DNA of 64,000 nt from Diphasiastrum complanatum (lineage: Eukaryota; Streptophyta; Lycopodiopsida; Lycopodiales; Lycopodiaceae), in assembly GCA_029204225.1 (NCBI GenBank), contig CM055109.1, forward strand, positions 42,424,044-42,488,043. The letters run 5' to 3'. Below, in pieces: positions 16,701 through 28,700 of the stretch. The notes beneath the pieces are model-generated. The model saw only the letters and a program-made list of their open reading frames with translations, ran no database searches and was not told the origin of the DNA. Within the stretch, counting starts at the first letter, position 1. Each line of letters begins with the position of its first letter. Both the position numbers and the translations under genes were made by a program.

Positions 16701-19700
16701 CTAATTCTCCTCTCAGCCATTTGCTGCCTAGTAGAAAGATTCCGCATATTCAAGAGGCTCTCCCCCTTAAGCTCCCACGCCCTCATACCTCAAGCACCCA
16801 CTTGACCGTGACTTGTTCTATCATCAACACATGGCATACTCCATGCACATCCGACACTCGCCACTTGGGAATACCTTGACACATAGGCAAGTGAGTAGGA
16901 GGACCGTCCAACAGGTGTCGCTCATACACTGGACCAAGTGTCCCAGTGAGCATATGACACGTGTCCCGTTGACCTAGTCAACTCCTATTTTTTAAGAGGT
17001 TAGTCCAATAGCCTCTGAATTAAGACCTAGTACCCTATACCAAATGCAAGCAGGTCAATAAGTTAACAAAAACCTGCTATGTACGATTTCTTACAAAACA
17101 GCACAGGCCGGTGTGAGCCATTTCAATATTTACAATTTACAATTTACAAGTCCAACGTAGGCAGGAATATAAGTACATGACACCGACCATCTATGGTGGA
17201 CGAAGGTATTGTCTCCTTAGTAGGATAGTGGAACCATGATTTGTAGAACAATGATTAAGTTCTACTTTTCTAGCTTGAGTTTTTTCTTTAACAAATTGAT
17301 AAAAGACTTCAATGTGCTTTGTCCTTGCATATTTATTTATAGGAATTCAACTTAGGATTTCACAAACATAAGCAATTGCATCATCTTTGAACAATTTGAC
17401 TTCTCCCAGAAGTCTTCGGAACCAAATAGCTTCTCACTTTGCGCTTGTTGCAACCTTGTATTTAGCTTCAATGAAGGAGAGTGTTATTGTGGGTTGCTTC
17501 TTTTTACGCCATGAGATTGTACTTGAGCCAAGTGAGAAAGCATAATAGGGAATTGATCTCCCGGTTTCGATGTCGCTTGCCCAGATGTCAAAACTAAAAA
17601 AGATTTCAAATGAGTTTGAGGGTTTTCCCTTTTTGTCAATACTCTTTGATTGCTTGCCTCGTCACGCTCCAATATGTGGCCATCTTGAATGGTCTTGAAA
17701 AACCATTTTGGAAGTCTCTTGGCTGCCTTTGATTCTTCATGTATTTGTTGCTGTCCACCATCGAATTAATGTTATCATCTTCGAAAGAAGGATTACGAAT
17801 GTCATTAGAAGGATGCGTGCTGTCCGCTAAGTTTTTCAGAAAATTAGCAACCTTATTCTCATTAAAAATGCATCTTGGTTTCCAAGGGGGTTTGAACTTG
17901 GGACCAAAGAAACTTTGGATGCCAAGCTAACCAACTAAACCAACCCTTGGATGATTATTCTCATTAAAAATGACATCGCTACTAACAATGATCTCCTAAG
18001 TAACACAATTATACAATCGGTAAGCTTTTTCTCTATCGAAATAGCCAACAAAATGTTCTCTATCGAAATAGCCAACAAAATGACGTTTTTCAGATCTATC
18101 AGCAAGCTTCTTTCTTAAATCTTCAGGGACATGTGCATAAGCATCACATTCGAAGATCTCTAAGTGAGCAATGCCTCGTTTGCTGCCAAAAAGCATCTCC
18201 TTGGGTGTTTTTCCCTCCAATGCCTTTATGGGTGACTTATTTTGAAGATAAACCATAGTTTGGATAGCCCCTCAGCCCATAAAGAATGAGATAGATTAGC
18301 AACTTTTAACATGCTGCGAGCAGATTTGGCAATCGTCTATTCTTCCTTTCGGATACATCTTTTTGTTGAGGTGTTTAGACTGTTGTTAGTTGCCTTTTAA
18401 TGCCATGCTCTTTGCAAAAATCTCTAAATTTATTAGAGATATACACACCACCTCTATCTCTTCTAAGGCATTTTGTTTTCTTGTCTATTTGGTTCTCAAT
18501 CACGGCTTTAAACTGAACAAAGGGATTAAAAGCTTTGATTTAGATTTCAAGAAATAGATCCAATGCTTTCTTGAAAAATCATCTATGAAAGTCATGAAGT
18601 AAGATGCACCACTAGGCTCCTTAATACAGATATGATGATAGCAACTCTTAAGATTGATCTTGTTGAACACCTTTGCTCCACGCAATGCATTCAACAAATC
18701 ACCTATTCATGACATAGGATGTCGGTGCTTTATCGTGATCTTATTCAAGCCACGATAATTCACACACATCCTGAAAGATCCATCTTTCGTTTTCATAACA
18801 AATTGGCGAAGCGAAGGGTGAATAGCTAGCTCTTGCCTAGTAGACTTATCTAGAGCTCGAAGCTCACTACAGCGTATTGCTGATGCGGATGCTATCTTTG
18901 AAGATTGCAAATGCTTTTGCCTATCTTACTTGTCTGATGTAGATTGCAACACATTACTTGTGGGCCTCGGGCAAAATCTTCCTAGCCTTTCATTGGAACA
19001 ATAGGGCTCGATTGTACACCATTCAAGAAGAGCATACTTTATGTAGGCAGCAAAATGTTCCCGGCCTTCATTGCAGCAATAGGGCATGACAGTGCACGAT
19101 GCATAGGCTACCCTCAGAGAATTGCTTGTCTAATCTAGTACATAATTAATAGATATGGAGGGTACAATGTGAAAATTGAAAACAATGAGCTAACTCTCAA
19201 ATTATTGTAATGCAAGAAATTCATTTGGCCATCATAAAAGCCATGGCCAAACGGAAATAAGAAAGGAAACAACGTTGTTTCCAAAGTAATTATTTTGTCG
19301 GTGTCTAAGTTTATGGGTAATCTTTCGATATTGGTTGATGTAGATTTCCTTTGCTACGTAATTGGAGGTTCGAGTATTGGTATATGTTAGTTTTTGAGTG
19401 TTTTTGGCTAGATGTTGGTTGTGTGATGTCTTCAAAAATTACATAGTTGTGAATCATTGGATTTGTTTGCATTGTTTCAAAAGTCGATTCAAGTCGATCT
19501 TTATCAAGAAAATCTTTCATTGTGTTCGCAAATACCAAACACAATCCATTTTGACCAAGTTTTGTTTCATACAAAGTAAGGATCTTTTGTATCATCGGAT
19601 TGTTTAAAAGATTGTCGTTGAGTAATGTTTTTAAAATATTTGTTGTTTCTATAATGTTTCTAGATTTTTATAGGTTGATATCAAAACAAACTATAGGATT

Positions 19701-22700
19701 TTCGAATATTGATTGTTTTCCAATCGTTCCTTGTAAATAGCTTGTTGCTCTACGTGTTGTTTCAATTGATACATCGATTAAAGATAAAGTTTGTAGTTCG
19801 ATGGGATGAGGTTTGAAGATTGACCTTGTGTAACTAGGAGATAGGAATACGAAGAAGTACTTTATCTGATAATTTTTTTTTTTGGCACATGATGCAAACA
19901 AACCATCGACTTGAATTTTCTTGTTCGGTTGTGTAATCAGACACAATAGTATTGGCAATGGAATATGGGGATATTTCAGTTGTCTTTTGAGACAAACATA
20001 TTTTTGTTAGTTGGGTGAAATGTGGATGCTCCACATGATGAGCAACATTTCATATCAGTGACTATTTTATTGTACAAATCTGTAACACAAGCATTGTATG
20101 CTGTCTCTCTTCTTTTCTCTTTAATGTCTTGAATGCATTGCTGCGAGCTTTGATCAATGCTTGTTTTGTCCTTATGGAGCAAAGTTCATAACATTTCCTG
20201 TTGTCCTCATCTGGATCTGAATTTTTGGCCTTTTTGTTTAGTTTATGCTACAGTAGGGTGCCGGATGAAAGGACTTTGAATGCTCTTTGTTGTATTACCT
20301 GGTAGGATTGGATGGTCCCCAACAATGTAAATGAGAATACTTTCAAGAATCACAATGTTTGTTGGTTCCAAAGCTCCAACTTCTCCCTTTCCTCTCACCT
20401 CAATTGTGTAATTAGATTGTTGTCTCTCTGTCACTGCTTGAGCAGATTAGCATTTGTAGTTAATTTTTGTGTGGTACTTATCAAGCAAATAAATGAAGTT
20501 TCTTTGTTTCTGACCATTTTCTTGCATGTAGTACAGATGTTGGGGTTTCGATCAAATCTACCATTACCTTCGCTTGGGGAGATTGTTCTACAGCTTCTTG
20601 TCTACTTTCTTATTGAAGATTATGGAAATTATTGGTTACATAGATGGTTGCATTCTGACTGGGCATATAATAACATTCATTATGTCCATCACAAGTTTAT
20701 GGCACCTATGAGCTTTGCTGCTCCCTATGCACATTGGTCGGAGGTGCTTATATTGGGAATTCCGTCATTTGTTGGACCAGCTTTGGTGCCTGGGCATATG
20801 ATCACTTTTTGGCTATGGATTATATTTCGCAACATGGAAGCACTTGAGACACATAGCGGGTAAATATTCAAATATCAAATTTATTCACCTTTATTGCTGA
20901 ATTTTTAGGGTTTTAATAATGTGATCACAACTTTGATGGGAAAGTTAGAAGAATCCATTTGCAGAGGTAACTTTTGCTTCTTTCAAAAGACTCTAAGCTT
21001 GATCCAATTCTGCATTGTAGAGCTTGCTTGACTAGTAGTAAGATATACATTTTTCAATTATGTTGAGTCAAGCAATGAATGCTCTACCATTTATCTGTTT
21101 TTTGGATATGAAGGTCATTTCAACTAAATGGAGAAATTAGTTCATTGACCAAAATCTAGCTCACTTTGAGTAGAGCTCCTTCTAAGTTGCCGCCTTTAAT
21201 ATATAATTTAGAAAATCTGAAAACTAATAATAAAGTTACATTATACCAGCCTTGGAGGCTTTGAGCAAGCTATAGTATGTAATTTCTGACATTCCGAAGT
21301 TTGCTAGTTTTTAATTCAACTCATAGAAACAACACTAGTTGCTATGTGGGATGAAAACCAGCTGGATATCACTCTAATGGCAAGTGAATCTAGTATTTCA
21401 CGTTTATAGTTAAGATGTAAATAGCCATTTCGATCATTTGGGATCTACACTTTGTTAACTTACATTGGTACTTTTATGATGCTAAGTTGGACACTTGGGA
21501 CCCACCATTGTTATCGGATCCCAAAATCGAGGAGCAGACTTTTAGCCCTAATTAGTAAGTTGTGAAGAACTTGTCCAAGAGATTTAAACCTCAAGAAAAT
21601 GTGCCATGCATCCAAGTGTATGTTCTCAAAAGAACTTGTCAAGTTTAATGAGAAAATAGAACTAAAATGACTTGGCTTTATCACTTCTCGTGACATGAAC
21701 ACCAAATAGAAGGCCAAGGTGCTCTCCCTCCCCTTGGTGTCGATCAGGGAATCTTTACTATTGCAACCATCCACTGATCTAAATTGGTCATGTTTTGTCT
21801 TTCACAAGGTCTTGAACTTAGAGATCCCATTCACACACACATGTAACAGAGTTAGAATGATACAGTTCCTCCACATGCAAAAGGATCCTTCCACATGCAG
21901 TTAAAGCTCTTCACATGCAATAAGCTATAGTCATCATGCAACTCTTGCTCTTAGTTCATGCCTTGTCAAAGAGTGAAAGTTTCATTACATGCACAAGAAA
22001 GGAGTGTAGTAATTGGAGGGGAGAAGATTTGAGACTCCACCTTGGGCAAAGATGAAGGAGGCTGAGATGGAGAGGGATGCTTTCAGATGGAAGAGAGGGG
22101 TGGCCAAGGTGGAGGTAGATCGGGTGAGAGAAAAAAAAAAGAAAGCTTCATTAATGTCTTTTAAGTTCCAAAAGGCATATAAGACGAAGTACATGTCAAG
22201 TGTGTCTAATGGAAATTGTAGGAGCGTAAAAACGTTTCCAAAACCATAAATGCGTATAGAAATCTAGAACTAAGTGGAAAAAATCCTGGAATAAAAACAT
22301 AAATATAAATGTAGAAAGGTAGTGATGCCATCATCCAATCCTATTGAAGAAAGTTGTGATGTGGGCAGTCCCAAAAAGTGCGCCCGGAGTGCATCACTAT
22401 TGTTGTCATCGATGTGGATGTCGAGTATGTGATCGCTGGGTACGTGACCTTAAAGTGTGTGGAGTGTCTCTAATAGTTTGCTGTATACGACGTCTCTAAT
22501 CTCTATGTTGGGTTGGGGTAGGAATATCAGTATTGTCATCGGACTCAAGGACATCACGAGATCTTCTCCTAGAGAAGAAAAAGGTAATTTGGAGCCATGA
22601 AGTATGATGCTGCTGTGTATGGCCTAGATTGCTCCGAAGTAGTAGCATCTTACGAATCATGAGTGTGATGTAGCTTGAAGAGAGAATGTAATGTGACTGA

Positions 22701-25700
22701 TGAATCTTTGAAGAGACACAAGAATTTCCCTTTGATTTCATAGTATATACTATAGAAAAACTCTGTACACAACTGTCTGAGCAAAATCTTGGACTGAGAG
22801 GACATCACAAGTTATTAAATGCTAGATGAAGATGATAGAGCCTAGAAACTTCTAGACAGTTACACATTCATGAAATGCAAGTACAATACTATTCCAATCT
22901 TGAATCCAAATAATGTGCTAGAATTGGGAACCCAAACTGTATCCAACTTCAAAAAGTGAATCTGTTTGTAGTCGGGTTTGATCCCAAGGTGGCCTTGCCA
23001 CCCTCGACTCAAATATGCTGTATAGGAACCATTTGATGTAGTCGTGGGTATCCATTGGAAGGTCCATGATAGAAATGCCAGGTGTGTCAAGTAAGCGAGA
23101 AGCTTGAGAAAACCATGATAGCTAGAAGTCATGGATAGCTGAGATGAGGTAAGTGTTGCCTTTGTATATCTCTGCTCATCCTATGGAAATAATTTGACTC
23201 TCTGAATATATGTGATCATCCGAAAGATGGCATCGAGCTAGATGGGTGGAACTGCAAACTCAGCAAGAATGATTTGATGTGGAACAGAAAGAAGGCTTAG
23301 CCTGTATCATATGTGATAGCACAAGGATTCACAAGCGTGAGATACTAGCCCAATCAGATGAAGAGAGATTTGTACTCTGTTGCATATAGTGTGGTAGGGG
23401 TAACAAGAGTATCAGAAAGTCGACAATTACTTGGGGCGTCTCGATCTCTACAAAATAGGATCTAAGGGAAATGGTCAACTCTTATCTTCTAATACTCTAT
23501 ACACACGTGTGAACATCCACTTGCCATGTGGGAGCATTTACTCATGCACATGCAAGGAAAAGCTAATTTCTAGGTGACTAGTCAACTTGACTAAAAACTA
23601 GTCATATCATGTTCACACTAGAGTCTTGCCTCCTCTCCACGTCTATGTCGAAAAAATTGAAGTATTTGGACAGCAGAACTTCTCTAGTTGTACAAGGGAA
23701 GCGCGTCCCTTCCCAAGTCTAGCTGTAGCAGCCTGTCTCTTAGCAAATACAGGACCAGTAAAGAGGACCCCTATGTAAGTGTAGGATGATACAACCTCTA
23801 GTGGCTGTCTGTCAAAGATAAGCTCTTGTCATTGCATGAATGCCTTGGATGTTTTAAAGACCATAACCTTGGACTGCGAATTGTTAACCCTCAAACTCCA
23901 TCTGTTACAAAAAGCATGAAGATTGTCTAACTATCTTTGTAAGCCCTCTCTAGTCATAGAAACTAGAGCCACATCATTTGCATAAAGAAGGATGGCAATC
24001 AAAATGTCACCAAGCTTGCAACCTGTACCACCGCAATGCTCAAATGACTCTCTCAAGCTCATCAATATACAATCCAAAGAGTGTGGGGGAGAGGGAGCAA
24101 CCTTGCTTCACCCCAATGGTGCTTTATATTTGGTCTGAGATGCTAATATCACTCCGAAAGCAACCCAAGACTTGCTCATAAAGTGGCATCACTGCCAAGA
24201 CGGTATCAGTGGAGAAGCCAAGGTCTCATTGCCTCTGAAGGAGAAGGGAACATGGGACAAAATCAAAGGCCTTCCTGAAGTCCACAAAACAACAATAAAC
24301 CCTCTGTCTCCTATGTCTAGCCTCCTCGATGATAGCTCGAAGAGTGAAGATGTGGTCCGTAATGTAATAATTTGCACGGAAGCCTGCCTGACCCATAGCA
24401 TGTAATCTTCGAATCTCTGCCTCAGAACTGATCGTTGAGAGAGAGAGAGAAAGAAAGAAAGAAAGAAAGCTTTATTAACGTCTTTTCCATGCGAAAAGGC
24501 GTATAAGACGAACGAGTACATCAGATAGGATGGCACCAAGACGGAGCAATGCCGTCAAACAACATAACTAAAACCAAACTAACTAAGAAGAGAATAATGT
24601 CTAGGATTATATGGTACGAAGACCATTTACAGATTCAACTGGCATCTCCTCAATGCTCTAACTCTCAACCTAACTCTGAACAATCTCAGATATCTCATCA
24701 ATAGCAACAGGTTTAATATCAACAAATCGAATGATACCATCCCTATAGATCATCTGCGCTCCATTCGTTAGAGCCTCCTGTTTTGCCTTTTTCCATTTTT
24801 GAACCTGAATGAAAGTAAGGTCTTCATCCCGGTATATCGTGGTACCCCGCAGTGTAGATCTCTTCCCTGGCACTTCATGACGACCAGTTGCAGATGCAAA
24901 GTGTATGACAAGAGTACCTGGATCCTTCTTAGGCCGCCATGCGGTATCCATATCTTTGTGGTGGTGTTCAAGAATTTCTTCAAGAACCTTTTTAGCTTCA
25001 CCAACAACATCATGGGAGTTCGTAATACCTCTGACACGGACATTAAGAGCCTTTTGCTCTCGCAAACGGCTCTCGGTGAATGTAGCTGAGATAAATGAAG
25101 ATGGAGGTGGTAGAGCAGCAGTATTAGGACTTTTAAGCACATCCGCCCAAGATCGGACAACGGTTTGATGTTATTCCACTTGAGTTTCAAGCTGTTGGAT
25201 CTTAGCTGAAGTAGTCGAATGAGAGGAAGCTTCAGTTTTGATAGCTGCAACTTCTTTCTTGATATCCTCGATAGACGAATCTAATTTCTGAAGATGAGAT
25301 TGCACAGCATGGATCATAGCTTCAGGAGACTAAAGTTTTATTCGGGGTCAAAAGATCAGCTATAATGGATTCACTATTAGCAAGAATAGGAACTGACGGA
25401 GATATAGGGATTGCAACTGGAATAGAAGGTGAAGGTGGGTCTGAAATGGAAGAAGACGATGAAGTAGATGATGAAGCAGTGTTGGAAGGAAGGGCAAAAG
25501 CCCCGGATGGACAGTGCGCTGGAGGAAGAGCCAATGAGCCTATGCGCTGGAAATGGGCAGTGATGCAATGAGGCCAGCGTTGGAAATGGGCAGCGATGCA
25601 CTGAGGGAAACAGTGCGATGGAGCAGCATCGATGGAGCTAGAGGGCTGGAGAAGGCCGTTGGAGCTAGGGTGTCGTTGGAGCAGGCCTCTGGACTACGCC

Positions 25701-25715
25701 ATCGTTGCATCGATC

Positions 25716-25785
<70 letters not shown>

Positions 25786-28700
25786 TTTTTTGGGCTACCA
25801 AAAGTACATAACACTACATAGTACATTTCAAGTGTTTTGTTTTGTGGAGTCTAGTACGTCCTGAAATAAAAATTGAACAAACTACAACTAATACTAAATC
25901 CAGAGTAAGGTGAAAACATGAGATTTATAACTATTGTTTCCTAGTGTTGTCCATCCTACAAAGTGACAATTATCTTTTGGCATCTTGAGGAAGTTGATGA
26001 ATAAAGCCTTGACAAAATAAGCAGTATACAATCAAAGATCTGTACAATCCTCGACTCATTAGGGTCTAATTTCCTAGGCATGGAAGGTACCACGCTTGAT
26101 CATCTTGATTGAATGAAAATGCTGATATGAAGATGCTAGAGTCTTCAATCTCACCGACTCTCGAAGTTGGTGGTCCTGTAGGTTACTGTTGTTATCGGTG
26201 GATGTGGTATCTTCAAGGGATGATTGCCTAATCCTGTGACACCAAATCTAGCGCTGGCTAGCAAATGTTTGTATGCGTGAAAAGTTGCCCCACCCCAACC
26301 ACCTTGCTTAGGTTCCAGCCTAGCCTCTTTGCATTCTTCATTCAACCAAGGGCTTTCTGGACAAGAACCTTTTTTTGGCTTTAAAACCTTTGTTGTAGTA
26401 GAAGGAATCCAAAAGACCTTTTTTTGGCTTTAAAACCTCTGTTGTGTTAGAAGGAATTTTCTGGACTTTTCGGAGAAGGAAAGATGGGAGTAGTGTACAT
26501 GTTGTACATGTCCGATAGTTGGGACGCATGCACGATTATACATTTGTCCATAAACAAGTGCATACTCGTAAAAAAAGCAGCAATATAGTTTTGTATATCG
26601 ATCATATGGCTGCGCAAAAAAAAGCTCATGGAAATTCCTTATTTATTTAGAGGGAACAACATAATTGAATTCGTTGGCCAACCACTTGAGCAAAAAGCTA
26701 TCCATCTACGCAATTTGGAGATGGATATTATCAAAGAACAATTGAATTCATTAGAAAGCAAAGCAGCCATATTGTGTGAACCGAGCAATGTCCATTGAGT
26801 AGAAGGCTTCCTTACTGTTGATAGCAAGTGGGAAGCAAAGTGTTCATAAAATATGATATTACATGCATGTGATGAGTTTGATGATGCACCAAAATTACGC
26901 CTGAAGTGCTACTAAAGTTCTTAAGAAAAACATGCTTGCTTCGATGCTACATATCAAAGAGACATTGTTAATCACGATGATAAGCATGCTAGTGCTTTTT
27001 GGAACGCGTGTATTTTATAGTTTGTATGTTATGTATGTTAGCCGAATGTTTGGTTTGCAACGTAGGGGTACATAGCATTTGGCTTGTACGACGTGCATGG
27101 GAGTATAGTGGCAACATTGGATGGGAGAGTTTGGAAAAGAAGAAGGGGCGCACTCGTTTGTTCCCTTCTTGCTTTGTCATCCATGAGATCCATGATTAAG
27201 GAATTAGTACTTGAAGTTGTTGTCTTTTATATAGATGGGTGCCTTCATGGTCAAAGAGCATATGGCCATCTTAGTTTAGTACCTTTCTCATGACATCCTT
27301 AACCTCGTCGAGTGAATTTGCGTTTGTCTTGGCTCATTTTTGGCCAATTCTCCTTGTAGTTGACTTAAACTTGCGATCTTCTTGGTTGGGAAGTTAGTAG
27401 GCCTATCTCGACCTGTAAATTAATTATGGCTAGAGTCATAATTAATGGTTTAGAGGCTTAAAACATAGGATGGTGGATTTGCATGAAATTAGCAGTGACT
27501 CATAGGAGAGTGGCCAATGTGTCATACATTATCACATTTTGGAAATGTCCAATTTGTGTGGGTGGTTGTGGATGGGTTGTGGCTTGACTGGCTTTCAACT
27601 TCGAATTTATACTTTGCATCAGTCAATGTGTTGATCTGAGGCTGATGGGGATTCTGCATTCGCTCAGGTTGTTGAGTCAGCAACTGGATGGTGGAGACAC
27701 CATCTTTCGTACACAGTAAGGTCAATACCAAAACTATAGTCTTTCAATAATTGGAACTGCTTATTGAAATGGAATATCTAGCATACAACCCTTGATCCCG
27801 TTTTCTTGATTGTGACTTGGTGGAGGATATCGGAGTACAATGCTTTAATACAGACGATATATCAAATGTATGATATTGAAAGTGCCCAGTAACGTTGCTG
27901 ATACTCCTGTGAAATTTTTCGGTAGATAATATATCAGATGTATAATTTTGAAAGTGATTTTATTGTGCAATTTTTTTGTAGACTGCCTGGGCAAAACTTA
28001 GATAAAGTGAAGTTGGAAAAATAATGCTACTAATCAGGTGGTTTTATATCACTCTTTGTCTTTGTAGATTGATTTGGTTTTTCCTCTGTCCCTGTTCATT
28101 TCTTTTCCTTTCTTCATATTGCTAAATGAACTGGGTTGATCAACAAGTAGATCATGCATTTTCCTTTGATGCTTTCTACAAAATTTACATTTCTTCTTAA
28201 GGTTTTGCTATGCAGTATGTACCTTGCTTTACTGTAACTGTAGCCGCTTTTAGGTTCTTTCTCTTTCTATTCTTTACCAAACCATGTTAGTTTGATTCAC
28301 ATTCAGGGCATTGGTGTTAGTTAGATATGAATTGCTCTTTAATTTTTTCATTGTTCCAGGTACATCATTGGTCTGGCATTCTTTCTCAACATGCTCCTTC
28401 ACTATTACTTGTATTGTTCTTTTAAAGTTTTCCAGCAATTCTGAATTCCTATCAAATCCTCTTACATTCGTGACTACTGTGTAAATTATTCCTACTCTTT
28501 GTTTATCAATGCCAGATGGTGAACTATATCTATTCTCTCTTTCTTTAGAAAGTTTACACCAAGTTGTCTTTCCTTGCCCAGGTATGACTTTCCATGGAGC
28601 CTGACAAAACTCATTCCATTTTATGGCGGTGCTGAATATCATGATTACCATCATTTTATTGGTGGAAAAAGTCAAAGTAACTTTGCATCTGTATTTACAT

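Larger units (their letters stand above)
13767..20536 (+). other. SMO1: SMO1 intron 1 (6770 bp)
   Basis: Donor GTGGTA and acceptor GTACAG. It contains minus-strand retrotransposon debris (15068-18910) and a possible Helitron piece (19311-20182). The stretch 13767-15067 holds nothing recognisable. Confidence 0.85.
24434..25783 (-). mobile_element. LINE remnant B (ORF1 plus 3' tail, no RT)
   Basis: Minus strand: a (CT)33 tract, a Ser/Pro-rich N-terminal part, ORF1 (24670-25535), then about 130 bases of 3' sequence ending in GCTTTCTTTCTTTC and CT repeats at 24434. The terminal sequence matches the end of LINE A. ORF2 is missing, so this looks like an internally deleted or ORF1-only element. Confidence 0.7.
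20860..28581 (+). other. SMO1: SMO1 intron 2 (7722 bp)
   Basis: Donor GTAAAT and acceptor TGCCCAG. LINE remnants occupy 22126-25783. The parts 20860-22125 and 25784-28581 hold no recognised gene, apart from a 49 bp tandem repeat at 26367-26457. Confidence 0.85.
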
